From assembly GCA_009904025.1 (NCBI GenBank), contig WYEE01000109.1, positions 1-32,091 of the forward strand: a stretch of 32,091 nt of DNA, written 5' to 3'. The stretch comes from Thermogladius sp. Its GTDB lineage: Archaea; Thermoproteota; Thermoprotei_A; Sulfolobales; Desulfurococcaceae. The position numbers and the translations under genes are program-made. Positions 21,846 through 29,172 of the stretch are shown one piece after another. Each line of letters starts with the position of its first letter. The stretch's first letter is position 1. A model generated the notes under the pieces. It made no database searches. It saw only the letters and a list, made by a program, of their open reading frames with translations, and had not been told where the DNA came from.

Positions 21846-24800
21846 TCACAATGTGTTAGTAAGTGCGCTGCCTCTCGATGTTGAAGGTGTTGTTTGAATC
21901 AAGTTGAGTCTGCTAAGGCTGTCTACAAGCTTGGCTATTTCGACGGCGGAGCTCGCCCCTCCGTTTACTATTTCATCTATAGTCTCCTCCATCCTCCTCG
22001 TTGTTTCAACACTTATTAGGTCGGGGAATTCGGAGGCTAAATGTTTGTATACCTCGATACCCAGTTTAGTGGCTACTAGCCTCCTCCTCTTCGCGCTCTC
22101 GATAACATAGCCGTGCCGCTTAATGCTCTCAACTATCTTGGCGTAAGTGCTTGGTCTACCTATACCGGTCCTCTTCATTAAGAGGACTATATCGCCCTCG
22201 CTGTACAAGGCTGTACGGCTGCCTCTCACGCACTGCGCGGACAGGACGCCGACTCTAGCATTGTCTAACCCTATTTTAGCCAACTTGGGTGGTTGAATAA
22301 GGTTGAAACCGTTTTCGACAATATCCTCTATTAATCTTAGGCTGGAGATATGGATGTCATCAACGTACACATCGTATTCGGATACTGTAGCTTTAAACGG
22401 CTTCATCTGGCTTGCTATAAACCTCCTGAAGATCAGGTCGTATACCTTAAGGTGGAGCTTTGTTAAAGGCCTAGTCAACGCTAGTACACCCTCTGTTAAA
22501 GCCTTCTCGAGCATCTCAACGTCCAGCGGTCTTGTCGGCCTGATTGCCTCATGCGCCCCACTACCACCCCAGCTACTCGGGTTTGCGAGAGACATCAAGT
22601 TTTTCGACTCAAGGTATTTCAAAGCTACATTCACGCCTGTAGGCGAGACGTGCGTTGAATCAGTTCTATGGTATGTTATCAAACCCATTTCAAACAAGTC
22701 TTGAGCCAACCTCATGGCGAGGCCCGAGGACAAGCCTATCCTCGAGGAAGCGACAAGGTACTCGTCTGTGGTAAATGGTGGGGGCGGGCTAAACGTCTCG
22801 ACACTCGTGGACTTCTTTACCAGAATAATATTCTTGCTTGACACTATCTTATCAGCCGTGGACTTTTCTTCAACACAAACGTTCAATCGATCGACTGCCG
22901 GAAGGTCTAGTAGGATGCTCACCTTCCAGCACTTAGACTCATTATACTCCCTCATCCTTTCGACTATGAAGCCTAGTACGGGTGTTTGGACTCTCCCTGC
23001 CCCAAGGAACCTGGCGTTGTACTTGGACTGCAGGTAGGTGCTTAGGCTGAAGCCTACAAGCCTGTCGAGCACTCTCCTGTAGATCTCTGCTTCAACCATC
23101 CTCTTGTTAACCACTCTCTTATTCTCCAAGGCCTTGAAGAACTCCCTCAAAGTTATCTCATGCATTTCAACCCTGTATACTTGTTTACCGAGATACCTAA
23201 TCGATAAGAAGACGTCGTAGGCGATCTTCTCACCCTCCTCATCAGGGTCTGTAGCTATGTAGACCTCGTCAACCTCCCTCGCAACCTTCCTGAGAGCAGC
23301 CACCGTCTCGGCGGAGTCACTGTACAACCTACTCCCGCACCTAGGGCATGTGTCGCCGTGAGTGAATTGTGTACCGCACACTAGGCATTTCTTAATAGAC
23401 TCGTAGACTGGGGATATAGTACCGTCCTCGAATACTACACCATGTAAGCCCATGCCCGGTTTAGTTGTCAGGTCGTATAAGTGGCCCCGAGTAGCCATTA
23501 TACTTAAATGTATAACCTGGTTGTCACGTACAAAGGGGATCTCGTATACGGGTGTCCTACCAATAACCCTCTTCAACGGTTTACCGAAAAAACCCGCTAT
23601 CGTCCTGGCTTTAGTAGGGGATTCAACGATGACGAGGATGCTCTTGAAGCTGAATGCATCACCGGCACCGCGCCTCGACTCCTCTATTAAAGACGCCTCT
23701 TTGCCTAGGTCGACTCGGTCTAGCCTTGTTATAGTGAAAGAGTCGTTGGAAATATTCTTCAAACGAGTTTCAAGCCCTTTAACCACATTCTCTAGCAGAG
23801 CATGCTCGAAGACTATGGACAACCCGTGTGTCATACGACCCTTAAACATCCTGCTAGACCTACCTGTCGCCTGGACGTACGTCATCAAGTCGGGTACTAG
23901 AACCAGGACACCGCTCTCAGTATGGATTAATGTTAGTGAGCCTGCTTCGATAACCCTGCCCGCGGCTACTATGCCCTCTACCTTCTCCACGACCAGGCTT
24001 TTAATCTCCCTTAAACGGGCGACAATGTTTCTGAGGTAGCCGGTTAAAACCTCCTCGCTCATTTTACCTTTGAGAACCTGGGATACAAGCCTGAGTTCTC
24101 CAGGTGAGAGTTTCAGGGCGTAGTTTTTCAGTTCTTGCAACACACCCTCTAAACCAGCCACATTATTCTCCTTAACTAGGATAGCCAATCTTATCAAACC
24201 GCTCAGGTTTGAAGCGTAGTCCTCGAGCCTGATAGAGAAGAGGGGGGTGCCGAGGAAGACCACGACTCTTATAGCCTCGGGTGCGTCTATGCCTCTAACG
24301 CTTACACCGTAATAGTTCGCACTACCGTAGATGAAATCCGCCTCCCCACTCCTAAGCCTCTTTATAGACTCAGGGCTGGCCTCCTCGAATCTTAAACCAG
24401 CCTGCTCCAACTTGCTCTTTAATTCATCAAGGCATTTCTCAAAGAAACGTCTAAAGGGGTGTCTAGGGCTAACGTAGATTATCCCGCCTCTACCCAGTCT
24501 CTTGAAGTACTCGACTACAGTGTCACAGGATTCAACTGTTAGATAAGTGTCTGTCACGTCTCTGCCGTAGACCGTTACCCCCGAGATATCTATTTTCAAA
24601 AGCTCTCTGAGAACCCGAGAGTAGAGGCCCTTCATCCTCCCTGTCGCGGAGGAGAATATCACTTGCTTCACCCCTCTATTAGTGGACTCCCCTATCCTTC
24701 TATCTATCTCAAGTAGTTCCCCGATGAGCTTCCGGTACTCTTCGTCATCGCCGAGGGTTTTAGATACAAGTATTTTCCAATGGAGACCTAGTTTTGTTTT

Positions 24801-25469
24801 AACCAGGCCTATAACATCATCATTGAAACCCAGTATCTTCAACAGTCTCACAATGTTCTTCTGGCTTCTAAGCAGGCTATCCACGTCATCGACGATCACT
24901 ATGTCCACGCCTGAGGAAGATAGAGCGTGCTCGTACTTTGAGAAGAAGCTGTTTGTTGCAACCAGGACGTCGAAACCACCGTTCGCGATATCGCTTATAA
25001 GATTCTCCTTCGCCTTCTTAGAGAGTTTTGAGTCGTAGGCGTGCACCCTCAAGTTGAGCTTCATCTTCTCGACTATTTCACGCATCCTGCTGTGAACCTG
25101 GTTTACGAGAGCTCTTGTGGGGACCAGGAATAAGATTCTCTTCTTGTAGAATGCTGAGGAGTAGACGGCGTAGACTATGAGTAATGTCGTTTTCCCTAAC
25201 CCGGTCGGCGCTATAATGGCTGTGCTCTCCCCGCTTAGAAACCTCATAGCCCAGGCTCTCTGCCCACCCCACATTGAGGAGCCAATGGACTTCTCGAAGA
25301 AGATGGTGAAGTCTTCTAGCTCTTTATTTAGAAACTCCTCTAAGCTGGCCTCGGAGCTCTTCTTTCTTAGACAGTTATCGCAAACGCCATGAGACTCCAA
25401 TTCGAGAGCCGATACACCGCCGCCGCAGAGAGGACAAGACGATAGGTATAATGGGTTCAGCTTAAGCAT
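21846..25469 (-). CDS. rgy: Reverse gyrase
   Basis: Introduces positive supercoils with ATP; the hallmark of hyperthermophiles. In order, for 1207 residues: first zinc finger C12, C15, C30, C33; SF2 helicase half with Walker A APTGLGKT (87-94), VDDVD box and SSATG; the latch region; then the type IA topoisomerase half with VIVESPTKA, a second zinc finger (CLVCG...CPRCG), the acidic ATDPDEEGEKIAYD, and the catalytic Tyr in GLITYHRTDSTHVSP. Single-chain form, intact, with no missing key motif. ATG 25469 lies 11 residues before the first cysteine. Divergent from alba; the second Alba paralogue lies beyond its 3' end. Confidence 0.97.
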   Translation of the reverse strand: MLKLNPLYLSSCPLCGGGVSALELESHGVCDNCLRKKSSEASLEEFLNKELEDFTIFFEKSIGSSMWGGQRAWAMRFLSGESTAIIAPTGLGKTTLLIVYAVYSSAFYKKRILFLVPTRALVNQVHSRMREIVEKMKLNLRVHAYDSKLSKKAKENLISDIANGGFDVLVATNSFFSKYEHALSSSGVDIVIVDDVDSLLRSQKNIVRLLKILGFNDDVIGLVKTKLGLHWKILVSKTLGDDEEYRKLIGELLEIDRRIGESTNRGVKQVIFSSATGRMKGLYSRVLRELLKIDISGVTVYGRDVTDTYLTVESCDTVVEYFKRLGRGGIIYVSPRHPFRRFFEKCLDELKSKLEQAGLRFEEASPESIKRLRSGEADFIYGSANYYGVSVRGIDAPEAIRVVVFLGTPLFSIRLEDYASNLSGLIRLAILVKENNVAGLEGVLQELKNYALKLSPGELRLVSQVLKGKMSEEVLTGYLRNIVARLREIKSLVVEKVEGIVAAGRVIEAGSLTLIHTESGVLVLVPDLMTYVQATGRSSRMFKGRMTHGLSIVFEHALLENVVKGLETRLKNISNDSFTITRLDRVDLGKEASLIEESRRGAGDAFSFKSILVIVESPTKARTIAGFFGKPLKRVIGRTPVYEIPFVRDNQVIHLSIMATRGHLYDLTTKPGMGLHGVVFEDGTISPVYESIKKCLVCGTQFTHGDTCPRCGSRLYSDSAETVAALRKVAREVDEVYIATDPDEEGEKIAYDVFLSIRYLGKQVYRVEMHEITLREFFKALENKRVVNKRMVEAEIYRRVLDRLVGFSLSTYLQSKYNARFLGAGRVQTPVLGFIVERMREYNESKCWKVSILLDLPAVDRLNVCVEEKSTADKIVSSKNIILVKKSTSVETFSPPPPFTTDEYLVASSRIGLSSGLAMRLAQDLFEMGLITYHRTDSTHVSPTGVNVALKYLESKNLMSLANPSSWGGSGAHEAIRPTRPLDVEMLEKALTEGVLALTRPLTKLHLKVYDLIFRRFIASQMKPFKATVSEYDVYVDDIHISSLRLIEDIVENGFNLIQPPKLAKIGLDNARVGVLSAQCVRGSRTALYSEGDIVLLMKRTGIGRPSTYAKIVESIKRHGYVIESAKRRRLVATKLGIEVYKHLASEFPDLISVETTRRMEETIDEIVNGGASSAVEIAKLVDSLSRLNLIQTTPSTSRGSALTNTL

Positions 25470-25629
25470 TTGCCTTAAAGCCCCTATGAGGTTATCCCGT
25501 TGAATTAAAGTGTTTAAAGAAGCGTGCTACAGTATTACCGGCTCTCAACCAGGGATAGTAAAGCTTTTATACGGTTTACCTAATGTTATAGATTTCAGCC
25601 ATACACCATGTTATAAGTGGGTGAAGGAA

Positions 25630-25923
25630 ATGGCAGTCCAACCGCAGAGTGCCAACACCGTATTAGTTGGTAAGAAGCCTGTAATGAACTACGTGATAGC
25701 TGTACTAACCCTAGTCCACCAGGGTATCAAAGAGATCTACATTAAGGCCCGTGGCAGGGCGATCAGCAAGGCCGTAGACACGGTCGAAATAGTTAGGAAC
25801 AGGTTCCTACCGGGCAAGGTCGATGTAGACGAGATCAAGATAGGCAGCCAAACCGTGACAAACCCCCAGGGCAAGGAGAGCAGGGTCAGCATCATCGAGA
25901 TCAAGATCAAGGTCAAGGAGTAA
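25630..25923 (+). CDS. alba: Alba chromatin protein
   Basis: A 97-residue nucleoid and RNA-binding protein. The family core [40 protein letters not shown] and IKIGSQTV is complete, including the lysine after GK that is acetylated in Sulfolobus Alba. The frame is open from 25510, but ATG 25630 gives the standard short N-terminus (MAVQPQ) and has GAAGGAA before it. GCTTTTATACGG at about 25563-25574 is a good TATA box. Divergent from reverse gyrase. Confidence 0.96.
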   Translation: MAVQPQSANTVLVGKKPVMNYVIAVLTLVHQGIKEIYIKARGRAISKAVDTVEIVRNRFLPGKVDVDEIKIGSQTVTNPQGKESRVSIIEIKIKVKE

Positions 25924-25977
25924 AGAGGCCTAGAGGAAACGGAGAAGAGAGTAAACATTATTTTTAATAAAAACCCA

Positions 25978-26268
25978 TTAACAAACATCCTTTAGACGCC
26001 TCCTCCAAGCCGAGTACTCCTCGGCCAAACGCCTCAAGTATTCAACAGGGCTCACGCACTCGTACTCCATCTCGCCTGTTTTAACAAGGAGACTCAGCTT
26101 GATCAACCTCCTTACGATGTTCAAGGCGGTTTTATTAGAGTAGCAGAACTTCTCCCTTAAAACGTCGGCCGCCTCACCTAGATTAATAGGGGTTTGCCTC
26201 TCCAGGCACAACGCGACATACGATGCTAGCTCTCTTCTCCTAAGGGATTTACCCCCTGGGCCATCCAT
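25978..26268 (-). CDS. Small winged-helix-like protein, uncharacterised
   Basis: A 96-residue protein, basic at both ends. The segment RRRELASYVALCLERQTPIN, followed by NLGEAADVLREKF, SNKTALNIVRRLIKLSLLV and a strand pair EMEYECVS, reads like a winged helix. A DNA- or RNA-binding role is an inference. ATG 26268 has AGGTG a few bases upstream on the minus strand. It is convergent with alba (54 bp AT-rich spacer ending transcription of both) and divergent from the 215-residue gene. Confidence 0.65.
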   Translation of the reverse strand: MDGPGGKSLRRRELASYVALCLERQTPINLGEAADVLREKFCYSNKTALNIVRRLIKLSLLVKTGEMEYECVSPVEYLRRLAEEYSAWRRRLKDVC

Positions 26269-26324
26269 GGCTACACCTAGCTTGAAATAAGTGTGCCGGG
26301 AATAAAATTAAAAATGGTGGTGGC

Positions 26325-26972
26325 TTGCCTCGCGTGAAAGCAGGTAGTGTTGTCGTAGAGACCTGGAGGCTGGGCTTAGATGAATTAATATCCATACTAC
26401 GCGTTTTAGCAGGGGAGAGTAGAGTGGGATTGCTAACAAAACCATCTCTCATCCAGGTAAAGGTTGGCAATGGGGTCGTCTACGTAGCAGTCCCACAGTT
26501 CAGCTTAGTGGTGGTTGGTGATGAAGCTTCACCCCTATCTCAGAGTCTACTCGGTGACCGGAGAGCCTATATCCTGGAGGGGGATACCTGGCTGGACTTA
26601 AAATGGGTTGAAGCAGGATCTCTACTAGCACTGCTGGAAGGCCTGGTAGAATGCACGAGGGGTTCTAGGTGCGGGAGAGTGGGGCTAGATACTCGAGTTG
26701 ACGTGTACTTTGAGCTTACAAACGAGAAATGCGAGAGGGTTTTGACCACAGGATTCTACACAGCCCCATACCACTACATCGTAGAAGCCTCTCATGGAGA
26801 TTACGGGTTCGAGCCAGGTTTAACCTCATACCCCGGGGGCGGCAGGTTGATTGAACTCTTCTATGGTGGGAGGGTCTCGATAAGGCTTAAGATTCCACAT
26901 GGCTGCAGGAGGTTCGAGACAGCACTCTTCATAGGCTTATTAGATGCCCTCCTCTACGTGTTAGAGGGTTGA
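26325..26972 (+). CDS. Uncharacterised 215-residue protein
   Basis: I do not recognise the family. The protein has no signal or membrane segment. It contains strand-rich stretches (VVYVAVPQFSLVVVGDE, RVDVYFELTNEKCERVLTT, GRVSIRLKIPHGCRRFE) and ends in a hydrophobic helix (FIGLLDALLYVLEG). Four cysteines are scattered (two in TRGSRCGR / VECTRG). TTG 26325 is supported by GGTGG at 26315-26319; GTG 26334 is possible. Its start is 56 bp from the divergent winged-helix-like gene. Confidence 0.6.
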   Translation: MPRVKAGSVVVETWRLGLDELISILRVLAGESRVGLLTKPSLIQVKVGNGVVYVAVPQFSLVVVGDEASPLSQSLLGDRRAYILEGDTWLDLKWVEAGSLLALLEGLVECTRGSRCGRVGLDTRVDVYFELTNEKCERVLTTGFYTAPYHYIVEASHGDYGFEPGLTSYPGGGRLIELFYGGRVSIRLKIPHGCRRFETALFIGLLDALLYVLEG

Positions 26973-27009
26973 TAGGAGTATTTATAGCCCTGGCCACCGG
27001 GTTTATTGA

Positions 27010-27069
27010 TTGGATGAAGACACTTGCCCCCATACGACGGCAGGATGACGATATTACCGCGATCTGACA
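27010..27069 (+). ncRNA. C/D box sRNA, predicted guide for the 16S 530 loop
   Basis: C box ATGAAGA (27014-27020), C' box ATGACGA (27045-27051), and D box CTGA (27064-27067), with a degenerate D' (ACGA) near 27034-27037. The D guide TATTACCGCGAT (27052-27063, exactly 12 nt) is complementary over 10 nt to the universal 16S sequence CGCGGUAAUA. By the five-nucleotide rule the methylated base would be the C equivalent to E. coli C528. A TATA element (GTATTTATAGCC, about 26978-26989) stands 26 nt before the 5' end. The gap between the neighbouring genes has no other occupant. The boxes deviate by one base from consensus, but the rRNA match makes the call good. Confidence 0.82.
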
Positions 27070-27076
27070 GATCCAC

Positions 27077-27331
27077 CTAAATACTCTTAGCCTTCTTCTT
27101 AGCCCTGGCTTCAAGGAGCTCAGCGTACTCTTCTACAAGTCTTTTAATGTAGGGCTGTAATATTCGGGGTTCGACTCTTTCAAGCAGACTCCTAAAGAAT
27201 TTGCTGGCACACCTACTACTATGGAACTCTAGTTCTAAATCACCGTATCGTATTACTATACCCTGACCCTCCGGGAAGGGCCTACCACACACTACGCACT
27301 TATGTCTTGCACTCGTTGAAGCCCACCTCAA
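27077..27331 (-). CDS. Small TRASH/L24e-like zinc-binding protein
   Basis: An 84-residue protein. Its N-terminal half KCVVCGRPFPEGQG, followed by LEFHSSRCASKFFRSL, has the C-x2-C ... H-x3-C pattern of TRASH or L24e-like zinc-binding folds; the C-terminal half is a charged helix ending in KKKAKS. It could bind metal as a sensor or RNA as a ribosome-associated factor; I cannot decide. TTG 27331 is the only start that keeps the first cysteine pair. It overlaps the upstream membrane protein gene by 32 nt, indicating co-transcription. Confidence 0.65.
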   Translation of the reverse strand: MRWASTSARHKCVVCGRPFPEGQGIVIRYGDLELEFHSSRCASKFFRSLLERVEPRILQPYIKRLVEEYAELLEARAKKKAKSI

Positions 27332-28028
27332 CCAGCTTCTCGTAGACTGTTGAGGGTTTTTCAGTGTAGAGTCTTATCCTCGAGCCACCGCTGGTCTTAT
27401 CCTGGATTTCAATAAACCTCCTCTGCTTGTTCACCGTGAAGCAGAGAGTTGAGCTGGCTTGTATGAAGTTCCTGTTGTTTATGACTACACCTTTCCTGTA
27501 GATGGCGAAATTCTGCGGTATAATCAGGTTAACGCTGCTTACTTTTTTTGTGACAGCCCACCTCACAGAGTATAGCACGATTATTATGAGAGTGTACATT
27601 GTCACATAGTTTATGAATCTGGATAGTAAAATATTGCCTGTCGCATTATTAAGATAAAATATAACGTACACGCCGGCGAGCCCGTTGTACAAAGGGTATA
27701 AGAAGACCGCTAGAAGTGATATAGCCAGCGTCACCATCAGGAACTTGAACTGGGAGCTTAGATCCTTGTTTAAACCAGGGTCGGCTGCGGCGATCTTCAC
27801 GCAATTAACCTCCTTATACAAGGGGGCCCCCAGCTCGCTTAAGGGAGGCATCTTACTTGTCCTCATCGTGATCCTGTACACTATGTAGAAGAACACCATG
27901 TAGAAGACGAGGAATAACAGGAAAGCGTAAGCGGGGGCTAGAGTAGACAGTAATGATATTACGAGCACGCTAACCGTGTTGATCAAAAAACTCACATGTC
28001 TCTTCGGCTGGTGCATCATCGTGGACAC
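27300..28028 (-). CDS. Multi-spanning membrane protein, possibly DUF2208
   Basis: A 242-residue protein. Two N-terminal helices (VLVISLLSTLAPAYAFLLFL and VFYMVFFYIVYRI), a soluble loop (GAPLYKEVNCVKI), two more helices around residues 95-115 and 140-160, and a soluble C-terminal domain (LIIPQNFAIYRKGVVINN). The arrangement and the APLYKEVNC segment resemble DUF2208, a crenarchaeal membrane family without known function. GTG 28028 and ATG 28019 are possible starts; the TATA box on the minus strand near 28045 would allow a leaderless message. Overlaps the zinc-binding gene downstream. Confidence 0.6.
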   Translation of the reverse strand: MSTMMHQPKRHVSFLINTVSVLVISLLSTLAPAYAFLLFLVFYMVFFYIVYRITMRTSKMPPLSELGAPLYKEVNCVKIAAADPGLNKDLSSQFKFLMVTLAISLLAVFLYPLYNGLAGVYVIFYLNNATGNILLSRFINYVTMYTLIIIVLYSVRWAVTKKVSSVNLIIPQNFAIYRKGVVINNRNFIQASSTLCFTVNKQRRFIEIQDKTSGGSRIRLYTEKPSTVYEKLVEVGFNECKT

Positions 28029-28082
28029 GCGTTAAACACTATATACGAGGTAGATTAATAAATCTGGAGCAATATATTCAAG

Positions 28083-28138
28083 AAAGATGATGAGTCGCCA
28101 CTTATCGGACGCGTGAAGAAGGCTCGTGTTTCTGAACG
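28083..28138 (+). ncRNA. C/D box sRNA with two 12-nt guides
   Basis: Textbook architecture: C box ATGATGA (28087-28093), 12-nt guide GTCGCCACTTAT, D' box CGGA (28106-28109), 3-nt spacer, C' box GTGAAGA (28113-28119), 12-nt guide AGGCTCGTGTTT, D box CTGA (28132-28135). The D guide would pair with AAACACGAGCCU and the D' guide with AUAAGUGGCGAC; targets not assigned. A TATA-like GATTAATAAATC at about 28052-28063 would start transcription at 28084. Same box set and spacing as the sRNA at 8058-8111. Confidence 0.85.
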
Positions 28139-28139
28139 A

Positions 28140-28157
28140 GGTAAAAGTTATTTTACC
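28140..28157 (+). repeat. Hairpin GGTAAAA-GTTA-TTTTACC between two C/D sRNAs
   Basis: A 7-bp perfect stem with a 4-nt loop directly after the first sRNA. It could end its transcript; its right arm (TTATTTTA) could also be the TATA element for the next sRNA, whose C box lies about 26-30 nt downstream. Confidence 0.5.
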
Positions 28158-28177
28158 GGGGTCTAAGAGTACGGAGA

Positions 28178-28229
28178 GAGTGATGATAAGGGAGCTCCGA
28201 TAGGTGAGGATGTTATCCCTGTCTGACGG
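28178..28229 (+). ncRNA. C/D box sRNA, predicted guide for the 23S peptidyl-transferase loop
   Basis: C box GTGATGA (28180-28186), 10-nt guide TAAGGGAGCT, D' box CCGA (28197-28200), 3-nt spacer, C' box GTGAGGA (28204-28210), 12-nt guide TGTTATCCCTGT, D box CTGA (28223-28226). The D guide pairs with ACAGGGAUAACA, whose last 9 bases GGGAUAACA are the conserved 23S peptidyl-transferase strand. The five-nucleotide rule selects the G equivalent to about E. coli G2446. The first bases next to the D box may not pair with this organism's rRNA. The sRNA lies 40 nt after the previous one, so they may be co-transcribed. Confidence 0.82.
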
Positions 28230-28391
28230 GGGGTTCAGCTCTCATGCAAGTTTATGTGACTTGGTGTCATCGCCTCATCTCTATTCCCCAGCACCGCTCC
28301 TTGAGTCTGCATCCGCCTTGGAGGCGTTCAGGGCCACCCCAGAGACCCCACATCTCGAGTACCTACCACCCTCGGGGAGAGCCCCTACAAG
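28230..28391. other. Gene-free stretch with GC-rich hairpins
   Basis: No credible gene; the ORF running from 28204 starts inside the sRNA and has no ribosome binding site. Hairpins AGAGCCC-CTACAA-GGGCTCT (28378-28397) and CGCCT-TGG-AGGCG (around 28316-28328) are visible. The first lies at the left border of the duplicated promoter. Confidence 0.4.
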
Positions 28392-28491
28392 GGCTCTTCA
28401 CCCCTCACAGAGAACCACATTAAAACACGTGATAACGCCAAACCTTATAAACCTCTACGAAACTTGAAACCGCCGCGAGGGGCTTTGCTTG
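28392..28491 (+). promoter_or_regulatory. Duplicated promoter/leader, copy B
   Basis: Imperfect copy of 6943-7041, running from GCTCTTCACC to the start codon of the next gene. The TATA box CCTTATAAACC is at about 28443-28453, transcription start should be near 28474, and GAGGGG at 28477-28482 may be the ribosome binding site. The 38-nt core differs from copy A at one base; identity over the whole is roughly 75-80% by eye. Confidence 0.75.
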
Positions 28492-28998
28492 GCCGGGAGC
28501 CTTAGATTGACTCTTTACGTGGATGCTGTTAGCGAGCTACACTTACCCAAGCTAGCCAGGTTATTGGAGAGTAAGGGTTTTAGAGTGAAGACCCTGCCCC
28601 CGGTCTCACTACAGGCTTCTATAGTCATCGGACTAGGAGGAGCAGGGGAGGTTGTAAGCAGAATTAGGGAAATAGTTTCCTCGAACTATCTCCGGGGAGT
28701 GTGCTTCGAGCTCTCCGCGAAGGTCTCTAAATGCCCTTGCTCGAGAAACATTGTTAAAGTAAGGGGTTGGACGCTATGTTCCGACACTTACGACAACACG
28801 CAGTTCTACGTGAAATGCGGGGAGAGGGGCGGGCTGGTCATGGCGGTTTTAACCGGCTCGCTAAGGGATTTAACGAGCCCACCCCACTCTATTTTCACAG
28901 TATGCCGTAGTGCTGAGGAAGCCGGCGCCCTGGTTGAATTAGTGGAGAAAGCTTTGAACACTTTCACCTCCTATGTCAAGAGTTTTATAAACGAGTAA
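28489..28998 (+). CDS. Uncharacterised 169-residue protein with Cys cluster
   Basis: I do not recognise the family. A soluble protein opening with a strand and helix (LRLTLYVDAVSELHLPKLARLL), a Gly-rich turn (VIGLGGAGEVVSRI), a cysteine group (VCFELSAKVSKCPCSRN, then GWTLCSDTYDNTQFYVKC) and a C-terminal helix. Cysteines could bind metal, but no standard ribbon is seen. It is transcribed from the duplicated promoter shared with the 159-residue protein at 7040, with which I see no sequence similarity. TTG 28489 is aligned to ATG 7040 by that leader. Flanked by C/D sRNA genes on both sides. Confidence 0.65.
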   Translation: MAGSLRLTLYVDAVSELHLPKLARLLESKGFRVKTLPPVSLQASIVIGLGGAGEVVSRIREIVSSNYLRGVCFELSAKVSKCPCSRNIVKVRGWTLCSDTYDNTQFYVKCGERGGLVMAVLTGSLRDLTSPPHSIFTVCRSAEEAGALVELVEKALNTFTSYVKSFINE

Positions 28999-29030
28999 AC
29001 TCTATTAGGCTGGGTGCTCATCTCCGAAAA

Positions 29031-29094
29031 CAAGTGATGAACGCCCTATCCATAGACTACCACGGGATGATGACTATCGAACCCTGTCTGAGAT
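29031..29094 (+). ncRNA. Probable C/D box sRNA (less regular)
   Basis: C box GTGATGA (29034-29040), C' box ATGATGA (29067-29073), D box CTGA (29088-29091). The D guide region CTATCGAACCCTGT (29074-29087) is 14 nt, and D' would be a poor TAGA at 29053-29056 after a 12-nt guide ACGCCCTATCCA, with a 10-nt D'-C' spacer, longer than usual. The D guide would pair with ACAGGGUUCGAUAG; GGGUUCGA also resembles the T-arm of tRNAs. A TATA-like TTTTATAAAC lies at about 28983-28992. The gap is otherwise empty. Confidence 0.6.
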
Positions 29095-29172
29095 ATAAGC
29101 GCTTGTTTATCTCAACGCTTGGAATCCATGGGTTTCCAGTCGAATTTAAACCAGGTTTACCCGCATCGTTTT

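Noticed and set aside
28230-28330. Minus-strand GCGATGA ... CTGA pair as another C/D RNA
   Set aside because: The C box lacks the RU start, no D' or C' pair is present and spacing is irregular.
28204-28467. Plus-strand ORF of 87 residues
   Set aside because: It starts inside the C' box of a C/D sRNA, ends in the duplicated promoter and has no ribosome binding site.
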